From Lactiplantibacillus songbeiensis (GTDB taxonomy: Bacteria > Bacillota > Bacilli > Lactobacillales > Lactobacillaceae), in contig NZ_BJDL01000011.1 in NCBI RefSeq assembly GCF_005405125.1, positions 60,356-124,355 on the forward strand: a stretch of DNA of 64,000 bases, given 5' to 3'. Of the stretch, positions 26,738 through 35,593 are shown piece by piece (position 1 is the stretch's first letter; each line of letters starts with the position of its first letter). The position numbers and the translations under genes are program-made. The notes below the pieces were generated by a model, which ran no database searches, was not told the DNA's origin, and worked only from the letters and a program-made list of their open reading frames with translations.

Positions 26738-26860
26738 GAGTGTTCGGGGCGACGGGTTGCCAGCGAGCATTGCTTAGCTAGTCAACTGTGCCGGTGTTTT
26801 TCCGGTATAGTTGACTGGCGTAGCAAGCGGAACTGGCAGTCGCCCCGAACACGTTTCAGC
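26738..26860 (+). repeat. Repeat C copy after the 6S RNA candidate
   Basis: The ends AGAGTGTTCGGGGCGAC and GTCGCCCCGAACACGTTTC form a strong outer stem. The core GAGCATTGCTTAGCTA, the inner palindrome AGTCAACT...AGTTGACT around GCCGGTGTTTTTCCGGT, and GGCGTAGCAAGCGG follow the family plan. It begins 4 nt after the terminator T-run and runs to about 44 nt before the next gene. Confidence 0.88.
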
Positions 26861-26903
26861 TACAAAATCTTCCCACACCAACAAAACGGAGGTTCCATAA
26901 AAA

Positions 26904-27188
26904 ATGATCACAGTCCTACTAGTCCTATACACCCTAATCGCCGCTTTACTCGGCTATTACTTAGTTAGTCATCAGTCGAAACCATTTCTAACTTTCGACC
27001 CAACTAAGACCCCCGCCGTCCACACCATTGCCCGCTATGGGGGCAGCTTAATGTTAATTGTCGCGGTCGCCAGTGCCATCACCATTTTTATGCAAAGCAC
27101 GGCTTTTATCGCGCTAACTTTGGCGAGTGGGTGTATCATCATGATGGGCGTTGGCCTATTTTTAATGAGTTTTATGGGGGAATCGTAG
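26904..27188 (+). CDS. Small integral membrane protein
   Basis: The 94-aa product has three hydrophobic segments (about residues 2-21, 44-64 and 68-90) separated by a short polar loop (SHQSKPFLTFDPTKTPAVHT). GGAGG precedes the ATG. I recognise no characterised family. It is followed 66 nt later by the universal stress protein gene, but an A/T-rich promoter-like stretch in between suggests separate control. Confidence 0.7.
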   Translation: MITVLLVLYTLIAALLGYYLVSHQSKPFLTFDPTKTPAVHTIARYGGSLMLIVAVASAITIFMQSTAFIALTLASGCIIMMGVGLFLMSFMGES

Positions 27189-27254
27189 AAAACGCTTTTT
27201 ATTTTTTACGAAAACCTTTACAATATAGTTATAAAGTATTGAGGGGTGAGAATG

Positions 27255-27737
27255 ATGTTACAACAATACCAACACATCTTAGTTCCCGTTGATGGTTCTT
27301 ATGAAGCGGAATTAGCATTTAAAAAGGCGGTCGCCGTTGCCAAACGGAATGGCCCCAGCGCAGCAGTTCATATGGTGCACGTTGTCGATACCCGGGCCTT
27401 CCAAAACATTTCAAGTTTTGACACGACCATGGTTGAACAAGTTACCGATACGGCTCAAAAGACTTTAGACAAGTATGTTGCTGAAGCCAAAAAGGACGGT
27501 CTCGCTAACGTTGATTACTCAATCGAATATGGCGCACCAAAGACGATTATCGCCCGCGATGTTCCTAAGGATTTGGGCATTGACTTGATCATGATTGGCG
27601 CTACTGGTTTGAACGCCGTAGAACGGTTACTCATTGGTTCAGTAACCGAATACGTCACTCGAATGGCGGTCTGCGATGTTCTCGTTGTTCGGACTGATTT
27701 GGAAAACAAACCAGCACCGAAACCTAAGAAAAAGTAA
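27255..27737 (+). CDS. Universal stress protein, UspA family
   Basis: This is a nucleotide-binding USP fold protein. It starts with HILVPVDGSYEAE (beta-1 and the ATP-contacting Asp) and ends with the G-x2-G-x9-G-S ATP-binding motif in GATGLNAVERLLIGS. The ATG at 27255 (160 aa) has GAGGGG 8 nt upstream. The ATG one codon before is equally possible, while the GTG at 27246 lies inside the ribosome site. The lysine-rich tail (KPAPKPKKK) is an unusual addition. Confidence 0.93.
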   Translation: MLQQYQHILVPVDGSYEAELAFKKAVAVAKRNGPSAAVHMVHVVDTRAFQNISSFDTTMVEQVTDTAQKTLDKYVAEAKKDGLANVDYSIEYGAPKTIIARDVPKDLGIDLIMIGATGLNAVERLLIGSVTEYVTRMAVCDVLVVRTDLENKPAPKPKKK

Positions 27738-27746
27738 ATAAGTGTT

Positions 27747-27786
27747 AAAAAAACGTTGTCTGCAAAACTGTAGACAACGTTTTTTT
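27747..27786. terminator. Bidirectional terminator after usp and the secreted-protein operon
   Basis: AAAAAACGTTGTCT pairs with AGACAACGTTTTTT around GCAAAACTGT. T-runs on both strands end the converging usp gene and the seven-gene minus-strand operon. Confidence 0.92.
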
Positions 27787-27790
27787 TAAT

Positions 27791-28954
27791 CTAATGGTAA
27801 TCCGAACTTGTATAATCTGAAACAACTCCTAGTCTATCCCAGTTGCCGTTTTTTACATTAAGTTGCCACGTGACATAATCATTAGACTGCGGTTGATATT
27901 GAAACCAACTCCAAGATGCTGTGCTATTATGTCTAGAATCTGGATTAAATCCGTCTGAAGGCGCATTCAGACTAAAGAAGTCATCATCGTCCCCCTCAAG
28001 AACATCACCATTAGCTGGCGTTACGGCATCTACTAAATCTGAAGATCCGACCGCTACTAACTTTCCATTTGATTCACCCATAAAAGTTGTATAATTATAT
28101 TCATCATAAACATTATGAGTATTAGTATACAATTGACCGTTTATATATACTCCTGGTACATATGTTCCTTTACTCCACCAAATTCCTCGTAAAGAATCGA
28201 TTTTTATAATATTTGATTCGCTACTACTAGAACCCTTATTGGAATCTGCATTAGAGTCAGTTAATGACGTATCATCATTAACTGTGCTATCTTTCTGAGA
28301 GGAACTATTCACATCCGTCTTTGTATCTGCGCTACTATCTGCCTTCAAATAACCATGCCAAGTCCAACCACTAACTTTCTTATCTGCACTAGTTACAAAA
28401 TAGTACAAATACTTCTTACCAGCTTTATAAACATAACGTTGCTGCGTTTGTGTATAGTTTTCACCAGTTTTTAAAGCTTGACCGTTACTAAATTTAACAT
28501 AGGTGTTGTCACCACCAAATGTGTAAACCTTACCCGCTCTAGCTGGCGTATAAGTTGTAGTGGTCACTGTAGTTGCAGTCGTAGCTTGGAAGTTCTTCCC
28601 AGCCTTTAGATACTTGCTGTAAACCCAACCGGTTGCGCCATTACGACTATTTTTAACGTAATAATACAAGTATTGCTTACCGTTTTTAGTAACTGTGGTC
28701 TTCTTAGAAGCTTGCCAAGTTGTTTTTGTATAATTCTTCAACGCATGGTTAGCTTTAAAGGCTAACTTCTTAGCTGTGCCTTTGAATTGGTAAGTCTTCC
28801 CTGTTTGCCGTTGTGAATAATAAGCTTTTGATGAAACTTTAGTAATTTTGCTCCGTTTGTACGTCGTTGCGGCATTCGCGTTTAGTGTGGTTGCGCCCAT
28901 TGCTAACGTTACTAAGACTGTTGCCGATATGGTCAGTAAGTTTTTTATCTTCAT
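27791..28954 (-). CDS. Secreted SH3-like repeat protein, paralogue 1
   Basis: The 387-aa product has a signal peptide (cleavage about ANAA). Two tandem modules of about 70 residues follow, each running from GK-Y-F to a final GW(V/T)xxxYLKA. A Ser/Asp/Asn-rich linker leads to a C-terminal domain ending in FQYQP...YVTWQLN. The modules look like GW/SH3-type wall-binding repeats, so attachment to the cell surface is inferred. There is no LPXTG motif. I chose the ATG at 28954 behind GGAAGG. It is the last gene of the operon and about 80 % alike to its two neighbours in the N-terminal half, much less in the C-terminal half. Confidence 0.78.
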   Translation of the reverse strand: MKIKNLLTISATVLVTLAMGATTLNANAATTYKRSKITKVSSKAYYSQRQTGKTYQFKGTAKKLAFKANHALKNYTKTTWQASKKTTVTKNGKQYLYYYVKNSRNGATGWVYSKYLKAGKNFQATTATTVTTTTYTPARAGKVYTFGGDNTYVKFSNGQALKTGENYTQTQQRYVYKAGKKYLYYFVTSADKKVSGWTWHGYLKADSSADTKTDVNSSSQKDSTVNDDTSLTDSNADSNKGSSSSESNIIKIDSLRGIWWSKGTYVPGVYINGQLYTNTHNVYDEYNYTTFMGESNGKLVAVGSSDLVDAVTPANGDVLEGDDDDFFSLNAPSDGFNPDSRHNSTASWSWFQYQPQSNDYVTWQLNVKNGNWDRLGVVSDYTSSDYH

Positions 28955-28991
28955 AATATCCTTCCTAAGATGCAATTATTTGAGTAACACT

Positions 28992-30161
28992 TTAGTAGCC
29001 AAACGGATCATTTACTGTAATACTTTTATCCCATTGTTTAGTCTTCAGATTAAAACGCCAGATAACATAGTTATTTGTGTCTGGCATATATTGAAAGTAG
29101 TCAGCACCGCTTAGCTCGCTACCACTCTCAGGATTAAAGGAAGGTACCAATACGCCGGTATATGCTCCATCTTCAATAAAAAGGACATCACCATCTATTG
29201 GAACATATATATTTACGCTACCATGCTTCATCGCAGTTAATTTTCCGTCGTTCAAACCTGAAAGCTGTTGCCCATATTGATACGGATTTGACGTATCATA
29301 AACATTATGGATATCAGTGTAAGCTTTTCCATTATAATAAACACCTGGCCCATAAGTATGACCTCCTGCTAGAAATGAGCCAAAATCGTTACTATTGATC
29401 ACTAGTTGACTACGTTTTCCATCGTAAGTTGCCCACGCTGGCGTGACGTCACCAGTAGACGAAGCTGTTGATGAATCTGTATGATTAGTATCAGTGATCG
29501 TTGTATTATTAGCATTCGTCACTGTTGATGAATCCGAACTACTATCTTCCTTCAAATAACCATGCCAAGTCCAGCCATTAACCTTCTTATCAGCACTTGT
29601 CACAAAGTAGTACAGATACTTTTTGCCAGCTTTATAGACATAACGTTGCTGCGTTTGCGTATAGTTTTCATCGGTCTTCAAAGCTTGACCGTTACTAAAC
29701 TTTACATACGTGTTATCACCACTTAAAGTGTAAACCTTACCCATTTTAGCTGGCGTATAAGTTGTAGCGGTTGTCGTAGTCGGAGTCGTAGCTTGGAAGT
29801 TCTTCCCAGCCTTTAGATATTTACTGTAAACCCAACCAGTTGCGCCATTACGGCTATTCTTAACGTAGTAATATAAGTATTGCTTACCATGTTTAGTAAC
29901 CGTCGTTTTCTTAGAAGTTTGCCAAGTTGTTTTCGTATAATTTTTTAAGGCATGATTAGCTTTAAACGTTAGCTTCTTAGCTGTGCCCTTAAATTGGTAA
30001 GTCTTCCCTGTTTGCCGTTGCGAATAATAAGCTTTTGATGAAACCTTAGTAACTTTACTCCGTTTGTACGTGGTTGCGGCATTTGCAGTCAGTGTGGTTG
30101 CGCCCATTGCTAGCGTTGCTAAAACTGTCGCTGATAAAATTAAGCCTTGATTGTGTTTCAT
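28992..30161 (-). CDS. Secreted SH3-like repeat protein, paralogue 2
   Basis: It has the same plan as paralogue 1: signal peptide, two GK-Y-F...GWxxxxYLK modules, a Thr/Asn/Asp-rich linker and a C-terminal domain (PGVYYNGKAYTDIHNVYD, ending DYFQYMPDTNNYVIWRFN). The start is the ATG at 30161 (389 aa), which puts GGAGGG 9 nt upstream; the ATG two codons earlier leaves only 3 nt. The C-terminal domain clearly matches paralogue 1 in order (NG-xY-T-x-HNVYD) but differs at most positions. Confidence 0.78.
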   Translation of the reverse strand: MKHNQGLILSATVLATLAMGATTLTANAATTYKRSKVTKVSSKAYYSQRQTGKTYQFKGTAKKLTFKANHALKNYTKTTWQTSKKTTVTKHGKQYLYYYVKNSRNGATGWVYSKYLKAGKNFQATTPTTTTATTYTPAKMGKVYTLSGDNTYVKFSNGQALKTDENYTQTQQRYVYKAGKKYLYYFVTSADKKVNGWTWHGYLKEDSSSDSSTVTNANNTTITDTNHTDSSTASSTGDVTPAWATYDGKRSQLVINSNDFGSFLAGGHTYGPGVYYNGKAYTDIHNVYDTSNPYQYGQQLSGLNDGKLTAMKHGSVNIYVPIDGDVLFIEDGAYTGVLVPSFNPESGSELSGADYFQYMPDTNNYVIWRFNLKTKQWDKSITVNDPFGY

Positions 30162-30196
30162 AATCATTGTCCCTCCAAAATAAATTTAGTTAACCC

Positions 30197-31411
30197 CTAC
30201 TTAAAGCTTTCCCATTGACCTTTATCCAGGTTGTATACCCAATAAGTATGCGACCCATCTAACTTATATTGGAACCAGCTAGGACCATACATCTTGTATG
30301 CATCTTTATCACCAGTAGCATATTGCGTTGTAGCTTCTGGTTTATTCAAGCTAACGAAAAACATTGCAGTACCAATCTTTTGAAACAAGGCATCACCATT
30401 GGCTGGTGCTAACTGTACAATATTGTCTGAATCTTCCAAGACATAAGCATGCCCATTAACAGTCCCTTGTAAAGTATCATAGCGTGAATACGCGTTGCTT
30501 TTATCTGGGCCATAAAAAACATTGGTAGCCAACAGTAACGGATATGGTGCTGACGGATCATCTGACTCTTCAGCATATAAGCCGCTATTATATTGATGGC
30601 CAGCCTTTAAATAAGCTTTTAAGTCACTCATTGGAATGCCGACACGTGCCCGCTGTCCATCATCGGTTGCCCAAACTGGCGTACTGTTATTTACTGAAGA
30701 ATCAGTCTCTGTGGAATCCGTGTTATTAGTGTCAGTTGTGGTTGTATTATTAGTATTGGTCGTAGTCGTTGCTGATGCTGAACCTGTACTACTATCTGCC
30801 TTCAAATAACCGTGCCAAGTCCAGCCACTAACCTTCTTGTCAGCACTCGTCACAAAGTAGTACAAGTATTTCTTACCGGCTTTATAAACATAACGTTGCT
30901 GCGTCTGCGTATAATTTTCACCAGTCTTCAAAGCCTGACCATTACTAAATTTAACGTAAGTATTGTCGCCACTTAATGTGTAAACCTTACCCGTCTTAGC
31001 TGGCGTATAAGTTGTAGCGGTCGCTGTAGTCGCAGTCGTTGCTTGGAAATTCTTCCCAGCTTTTAGATATTTACTGTAAACCCAACCAGTTGCGCCATTA
31101 CGACTATTCTTAACGTAGTAATACAAGTATTGCTTACCATTCTTAGTAACCATCGTCTTCTTAGAAGCTTGCCAAGTTGTTTTTGTATAATTCTTCAACG
31201 CATGGTTAGCTTTAAAGACTAACTTCTTAGCTGTACCTTTAAATTGGTAAGTCTTCCCCGTTTGCCGTTGTGAATAATATGCTTTCGATGAAACTTTAGT
31301 AATTTTACTCCGTTTGTACGTCGTTGCAGCGTTTGCGGTTAGTGTGGTTGCCCCCATCGCTAACGTTGCTAAAACTGTCGCTGATAAAATTAATCCTTGA
31401 TTGTATTTCAT
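30197..31411 (-). CDS. Secreted SH3-like repeat protein, paralogue 3
   Basis: This is the first and longest (404 aa) of the three tandem paralogues. The signal peptide and the two modules are nearly identical to those of paralogues 1 and 2. The linker is Thr/Asn-rich (TTTNTNNTTTTDTNNTDS). The C-terminal domain has a longer insertion (SDDPSAPYPLLLATNVFYGP) and ends in SWFQYKLDGSHTYWVYNLD. The ATG at 31411 follows GGAGG. It starts 22 nt after the upstream secreted-protein gene. Confidence 0.78.
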   Translation of the reverse strand: MKYNQGLILSATVLATLAMGATTLTANAATTYKRSKITKVSSKAYYSQRQTGKTYQFKGTAKKLVFKANHALKNYTKTTWQASKKTMVTKNGKQYLYYYVKNSRNGATGWVYSKYLKAGKNFQATTATTATATTYTPAKTGKVYTLSGDNTYVKFSNGQALKTGENYTQTQQRYVYKAGKKYLYYFVTSADKKVSGWTWHGYLKADSSTGSASATTTTNTNNTTTTDTNNTDSTETDSSVNNSTPVWATDDGQRARVGIPMSDLKAYLKAGHQYNSGLYAEESDDPSAPYPLLLATNVFYGPDKSNAYSRYDTLQGTVNGHAYVLEDSDNIVQLAPANGDALFQKIGTAMFFVSLNKPEATTQYATGDKDAYKMYGPSWFQYKLDGSHTYWVYNLDKGQWESFK

Positions 31412-31432
31412 GACTTTTCCTCCAAATTAAAC

Positions 31433-32104
31433 TTAGTTTGAACGATATGCAGTTTCCGTATTTTTACTGCCGTAAATTTTTTGATGCTTAGGACTTAGCT
31501 TCCAAGTTGCAGTATAGTGCCGACCATCACGTGGACAATAAACATGCGTTTTGTACTTATTTTTACTTAGTCTCTGATAGGTCACATTAATCCAAGGATG
31601 GGCAGTTGCGACCCACCCAATAGTCCGATCCCAGGTAACTACATGGTTCTTATAAAAATGCCAACCATACGTTTTACTGACCCATTTATGCCGCAATACT
31701 TTTGGCGTCCCGGTATGCCAAGCAGGCGCTTTTGCCAGCACAGTCTTGTGAGTTGGCAATCCCGTATTATTATATTTAGTAAAATGACCACCATCTAACG
31801 TTCCAAACAACGCACTAATTTTCACGTATTTACCGTGTCGCACCAAAGTGAATGTGTCCTTACTTCTAGCACCCGGTAACGTTGTAATCACCGTGCGTTT
31901 AGCAGACTCAGACTTCAAATGCGGCAATTGTAACTCATAGCCATAACCACCTCGCTTTAAAATCGACTTAGCTTGTTTGAACGAAATGGCTTTAGTTGCG
32001 GCTTGAGCATTCATACTAGTTTCAATTGAACTAACAGCTGGTACTAATAAAACCACTGCAACTGGTAAAACTAATCCCCGTCGCAATCCTTTTAACCTTT
32101 GCAT
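31433..32104 (-). CDS. Secreted protein with aromatic-rich domain, unknown
   Basis: The 223-aa product has a basic N-terminus and a hydrophobic segment ending near NAQAA, fitting a signal peptide. The mature part is rich in Trp, His, Tyr and Lys (WVSKTYGWHFYKNHVVTWD). It has no recognised catalytic motif and is not a copy of the SH3-like trio. I chose the ATG at 32104. The upstream TTG at 32113 would crowd the AAGGGGG ribosome site. It sits 28 nt after a zinc-ribbon protein gene, in the same operon. Confidence 0.68.
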   Translation of the reverse strand: MQRLKGLRRGLVLPVAVVLLVPAVSSIETSMNAQAATKAISFKQAKSILKRGGYGYELQLPHLKSESAKRTVITTLPGARSKDTFTLVRHGKYVKISALFGTLDGGHFTKYNNTGLPTHKTVLAKAPAWHTGTPKVLRHKWVSKTYGWHFYKNHVVTWDRTIGWVATAHPWINVTYQRLSKNKYKTHVYCPRDGRHYTATWKLSPKHQKIYGSKNTETAYRSN

Positions 32105-32132
32105 TTGCTTCAAATCCCCCTTTATTCATTAA

Positions 32133-32795
32133 CTAGTCGTCATCCTTAGTAAAGTCGTACGTCACCTCCCCATCCTGCCAAATATAAAGATAGCGATTTG
32201 TATTTGCTGGATTCATAAAACGAACATGAACATCGCGCAAATTAGTTGGCATTTTTTCAGACATGTCAATTGAGATCTCCTCGAAAGCACTGCGAAACGG
32301 CTTTAATTTACTTACATTTGCAAACCCATTAACCACATCATCCGCACGGTTATATAGCTTTGTTCCCGTCTTTGCAACTAAATCCAACTCATTAGTTTCT
32401 TTATCATAATAAACAGTAACTTGACCCTCCCCTAAATACTTATCAGCAATATCGCTACCAATATTGGCTAATTCCTGCTCCGTTAAATGATTCCGTTTAT
32501 ATGTTTGATAGCCCCGTATACCAAAAAAGCCCGCAAACAACAGTAAGATAAACCCAATCACAATCAGGTTCATCTTAAGGCCACTACTATCATCAGCCTT
32601 AGCAGTTACTTCAGGTGCAACTCGCTGGGCTTGATTCACATCATCAGTTGATGCTGGCTCAGTTGGCTGTGATTGACTGTCAGCCGCAACTGGTTGGCTC
32701 ATCACTTCACTATCAACTTGTTGTTCAGCGCCGCAACGCGTACAGAACTTAGTACTTGCCGATAGTCGCTGACCACAATTGGTACAATATTTCAT
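32133..32795 (-). CDS. Zinc-ribbon membrane protein with extracytoplasmic domain
   Basis: The N-terminal zinc ribbon has cysteines at 4, 7, 18 and 21 (CTNCG, FCTRCG). A Gln/Ser/Pro-rich linker follows, then one membrane segment (about residues 73-92, LIVIGFILLLFAGFFGI). The last 120 residues form an external domain of unknown type (VTVYYDKETNELDLVAKTG). The zinc ribbon stays in the cytoplasm, so the protein could carry a signal across the membrane. Start ATG 32795 with AGGGG 8 nt upstream. It is the third gene of the operon. Confidence 0.8.
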   Translation of the reverse strand: MKYCTNCGQRLSASTKFCTRCGAEQQVDSEVMSQPVAADSQSQPTEPASTDDVNQAQRVAPEVTAKADDSSGLKMNLIVIGFILLLFAGFFGIRGYQTYKRNHLTEQELANIGSDIADKYLGEGQVTVYYDKETNELDLVAKTGTKLYNRADDVVNGFANVSKLKPFRSAFEEISIDMSEKMPTNLRDVHVRFMNPANTNRYLYIWQDGEVTYDFTKDDD

Positions 32796-32822
32796 TCTCA
32801 ACACCCCTAAAAGTTTTCTAAC

Positions 32823-33914
32823 TTACGCTCCCGCGCGCAAGGTCCGAATTTCACGTAACCCCGCATTAATCAAGACCAATACCGTCACCCAGGCCACAAT
32901 GATCAGCAAACCGATTCGCACCCATTCAAATGGCAACGGCATGTCCCAGAGTGCATGCAACACGATTGTTAACCCGAAGAACCGTAAAAATCGGCCATCA
33001 CGAAACATCGGCCCCGCTAACGGTCGATCCCCTTTAACCATCACCAAGGCAGCGCCATTAATCGCGCCCCATAGTGTATGAGTTCCTAGTGAACTAATAC
33101 TGCGCACTAACAGCACTGACAGTCCTAAGTCCTGGGCATATCCAGCCGTTTCAAATGCTGCAAAGCCAGCCCCAATTGCCGCGCCAATCAGTAGCCCATT
33201 TAAAATAAACCGGGCTTGAATTCGTTTAACATAGTACGCAATCATCACTAATTTACCGGTCTCTTCAATAAATGCCACTAGAATCGCCGTCAGCACCGTT
33301 AAATTTTGAATACTCACTAATTGGTAAAGGACCATCGTCGTCAACACCGAGGCCACCCCGCCAACCATGAAGATTTTCGTCACTTTAAAAATACTGATAT
33401 TTCGAAAGGTATTAATTTCAAAAAACATCATTAATAATGAAAACGGTACGGCTAAAGCACTCATAAAGATCAAACTGATGTACATCTTTTCGCCATCGAA
33501 CAGAAAATAGCTCCCTGCTAAAATGGCAATCGTTAAGGCAAAAATTAATAGCACACGAGCGAATAGCCAAGGCTTGACCGGTGAATCGCTCACGGTCGCC
33601 AAAGATGGCGTTGTGGTTTGCGTCCCACCAATAAATAACTGCTCAGCTGCCGCTTCACTATGTGTCTTGAACACTTCACTAAACATACTACCTAACTTAA
33701 GTGGTACCTTCCGCCGCTGCCCCGTCCAACTATTTAACTGGGTCGTCGCTGAATCCAATAGATTCGGATTCACCGGTGCTGCTGATTTTGGACTGGGTTC
33801 GGCTGGTGTGACAGTCGGTTGTAATTGACTCACATCAAACCCGCAGTGCGTACAAAAATGAACGCCCACCGTTAAAGGTAGTCCGCAATTTGGACAAAAT
33901 AAATTTGTTGGCAT
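32823..33914 (-). CDS. Zinc-ribbon PrsW-family intramembrane metalloprotease
   Basis: Residues 7-24 form a C-x2-C-x10-C-x2-C zinc ribbon. After a polar linker, about eight membrane segments begin at residue 115. The PrsW/CAAX-like catalytic pattern is complete: E217-E218-x2-K221 in AFIEETGKL, E255 in GFAAFETAGY, H279 in THTLWGAINGA and H320 in LHALWDM. PrsW in Bacillus cleaves the anti-sigma factor RsiW, so regulated proteolysis of a membrane protein is a reasonable inference. It is co-transcribed with two other zinc-ribbon proteins and four secreted proteins. ATG 33914. Confidence 0.88.
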   Translation of the reverse strand: MPTNLFCPNCGLPLTVGVHFCTHCGFDVSQLQPTVTPAEPSPKSAAPVNPNLLDSATTQLNSWTGQRRKVPLKLGSMFSEVFKTHSEAAAEQLFIGGTQTTTPSLATVSDSPVKPWLFARVLLIFALTIAILAGSYFLFDGEKMYISLIFMSALAVPFSLLMMFFEINTFRNISIFKVTKIFMVGGVASVLTTMVLYQLVSIQNLTVLTAILVAFIEETGKLVMIAYYVKRIQARFILNGLLIGAAIGAGFAAFETAGYAQDLGLSVLLVRSISSLGTHTLWGAINGAALVMVKGDRPLAGPMFRDGRFLRFFGLTIVLHALWDMPLPFEWVRIGLLIIVAWVTVLVLINAGLREIRTLRAGA

Positions 33915-33923
33915 CTATCTGTC

Positions 33924-34514
33924 CTAACCGAAACGATTGGCTTGAGTATCACCAGGTTTACTGGCCAGATATAAAACATAAAATGCACCAGCACCAGGAA
34001 GCAATACGAACCAATACCACCAGAAAGAACGATTGCTATCATGGAATCGCCGACTGAAACTGGTAAAACTTGGCAAAACTAAAGCATATCCCACTATCTG
34101 CATGATTATATAGTCATTGGCAGCCCAACTGATCAAAAAAGAAGCTACATAAATAATTAAATATCCCAGAAAAGACCACCAGAAGTTAGCCCGACTCATG
34201 CGTCCATTAAAATTAATATAATTCTGGAAAAACTGTTTAGTTGCACCAATCAAGCCTAAATTACTCTGATAATCAATTAGCGCGTCTGGCGCATCATTAG
34301 TCGTTGCTGCCTGACTACGCATGGGAGTTGGTGTCACCGGCGTTGGGTTAGTTACTGTTTCATTGCTAATTGGTGCCGTTTGACTATGTTGTGCCGTTGG
34401 TTGAGCAGTATCAGTCGTGGCTGATTCCCCCGCAGTACTGAGATCAAATCCACAACTAGGACAAAAATGGGCTGGCGCCTTAACCGCCGTACCGCATTTA
34501 GGACAAAAATTCAT
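33924..34514 (-). CDS. Zinc-ribbon DUF805 membrane protein
   Basis: It has an N-terminal zinc ribbon with cysteines at 4, 7, 18 and 21 and a Thr/Pro-rich linker. A DUF805 membrane domain follows, visible from NFNGRMSRANFWWSFLGYL to SRRFHDSNRSFWWYW and KPGDTQANRFG. DUF805 proteins have no assigned activity. The ATG at 34514 (196 aa), with GGAGG 7 nt upstream, is preferred over a 31-residue longer frame. It heads the seven-gene operon, 9 nt before the PrsW gene. A weak promoter, TTGCAC-17-CAAAAT, overlaps the ribosome site and is doubtful. Confidence 0.85.
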   Translation of the reverse strand: MNFCPKCGTAVKAPAHFCPSCGFDLSTAGESATTDTAQPTAQHSQTAPISNETVTNPTPVTPTPMRSQAATTNDAPDALIDYQSNLGLIGATKQFFQNYINFNGRMSRANFWWSFLGYLIIYVASFLISWAANDYIIMQIVGYALVLPSFTSFSRRFHDSNRSFWWYWFVLLPGAGAFYVLYLASKPGDTQANRFG

Positions 34515-34812
34515 ATAAAAGCCTCCAAATTTTGTTTTACTTTTGTGAACAGTGCAAGATAAATAACCGGCATTAGTCATTAACATCGTCCAACGTCCTG
34601 CTGTCACGCCTAAACGCGTCAGCGATTAATCAGAACGCTTATTACTGATATGACAGTCTTATTCCAGCCTAAATTCACTAAACTTACTTAGCCATAAGTA
34701 TAAGTCACCCGTTTTACTTTTGCAATCACTTTTAACACCGTTTAAGCCCTGAATCCTAGGTGACACCGGGGTTTCGTTGCTATACTAGTTAGATACAAGC
34801 GGGGTGAAATCG

Positions 34813-35529
34813 ATGCAAGATGCAACATTTGGTGATAGTTTAAAAAAGATCCGACTTAGCAAAGGCGATTCTGTTCGTAAAGTTGCCCTCTACGCCGGGA
34901 TTTCCGCTTCGTACTATTCCCAGATTGAAAACAACAAACGTCAGATTCCTAAACCAGCAACGCTACGTAAAATTGCGACCGGCTTACATATTTCAGAAAC
35001 TGAAATCTTCAAATTAGCCAACTTAATTCCAGCCGAGTCACCAGCAGCCAAACCAGTTATTCACGTCAGCGGGCTAAGGATGCCAGCTGATGTCGACTCA
35101 CCAAGGCGCAGGCCAGCTCAATCAGCCCAAGCTAATAAAATCGGCTTAACGAACTCACGGCAACAGTTGCACTACCCACTCAGCACACACGTGAACACGC
35201 AACTGCCACCTTGGCAGGCCCAGGCTGAAACAATCCAGTGGCTTAAAATCACGGATACCAATCTCGTGATGCTCGGGATTTTAAAAAGTGACCTGGCTGT
35301 TATTAGTACCGCTGCCAAAGCGTGCCGACTAATTCCTGAATCGCCTAAATTAATGGCGTTTAACCTAACAACCGCCAAAACGACCGTCCGTCAAACCTTG
35401 ATGACAGCCGATAAGCAGGTAATGTTGACCACTGGATTACCAACCGAAAAACCGTTATTTTTAACCCTGACAGAATTTAAACACCAATTGGCCGGTGCGG
35501 TAATCAATCTCTACCGCGACCTCCACTAG
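34813..35529 (+). CDS. XRE regulator with S24-like C-terminal domain
   Basis: Residues 5-60 are a helix-turn-helix (DSVRKVALYAGISASYYSQIE). The C-terminal 100 residues (WLKITDTNLVMLGILKSDLAVISTA, read as MLGILKSDLAVISTA) resemble the beta-rich S24/LexA fold without an obvious Ser-Lys dyad. It may therefore bind a signal rather than self-cleave. The ATG at 34813 follows GGGG. It is divergent from the zinc-ribbon/PrsW operon, with an extended -10 promoter TGCTATACT about 25 nt upstream. It is the best candidate for that operon's regulator. Confidence 0.8.
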   Translation: MQDATFGDSLKKIRLSKGDSVRKVALYAGISASYYSQIENNKRQIPKPATLRKIATGLHISETEIFKLANLIPAESPAAKPVIHVSGLRMPADVDSPRRRPAQSAQANKIGLTNSRQQLHYPLSTHVNTQLPPWQAQAETIQWLKITDTNLVMLGILKSDLAVISTAAKACRLIPESPKLMAFNLTTAKTTVRQTLMTADKQVMLTTGLPTEKPLFLTLTEFKHQLAGAVINLYRDLH

Positions 35530-35530
35530 A

Positions 35531-35583
35531 AAAAGCGCCCGTAGTACTAGTCTTTAAGTAGACTGGTACTACGGGCGTTTTCA
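35531..35583. terminator. Bidirectional terminator between two regulators
   Basis: AAAAGCGCCCGTAGTAC... pairs with GTACTACGGGCGTTTT. Together with the inner CTAGTCT/AGACTGG the stem exceeds 20 bp, with A and T tails on both sides. Confidence 0.9.
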
Positions 35584-35593
35584 TTTCATTTAG

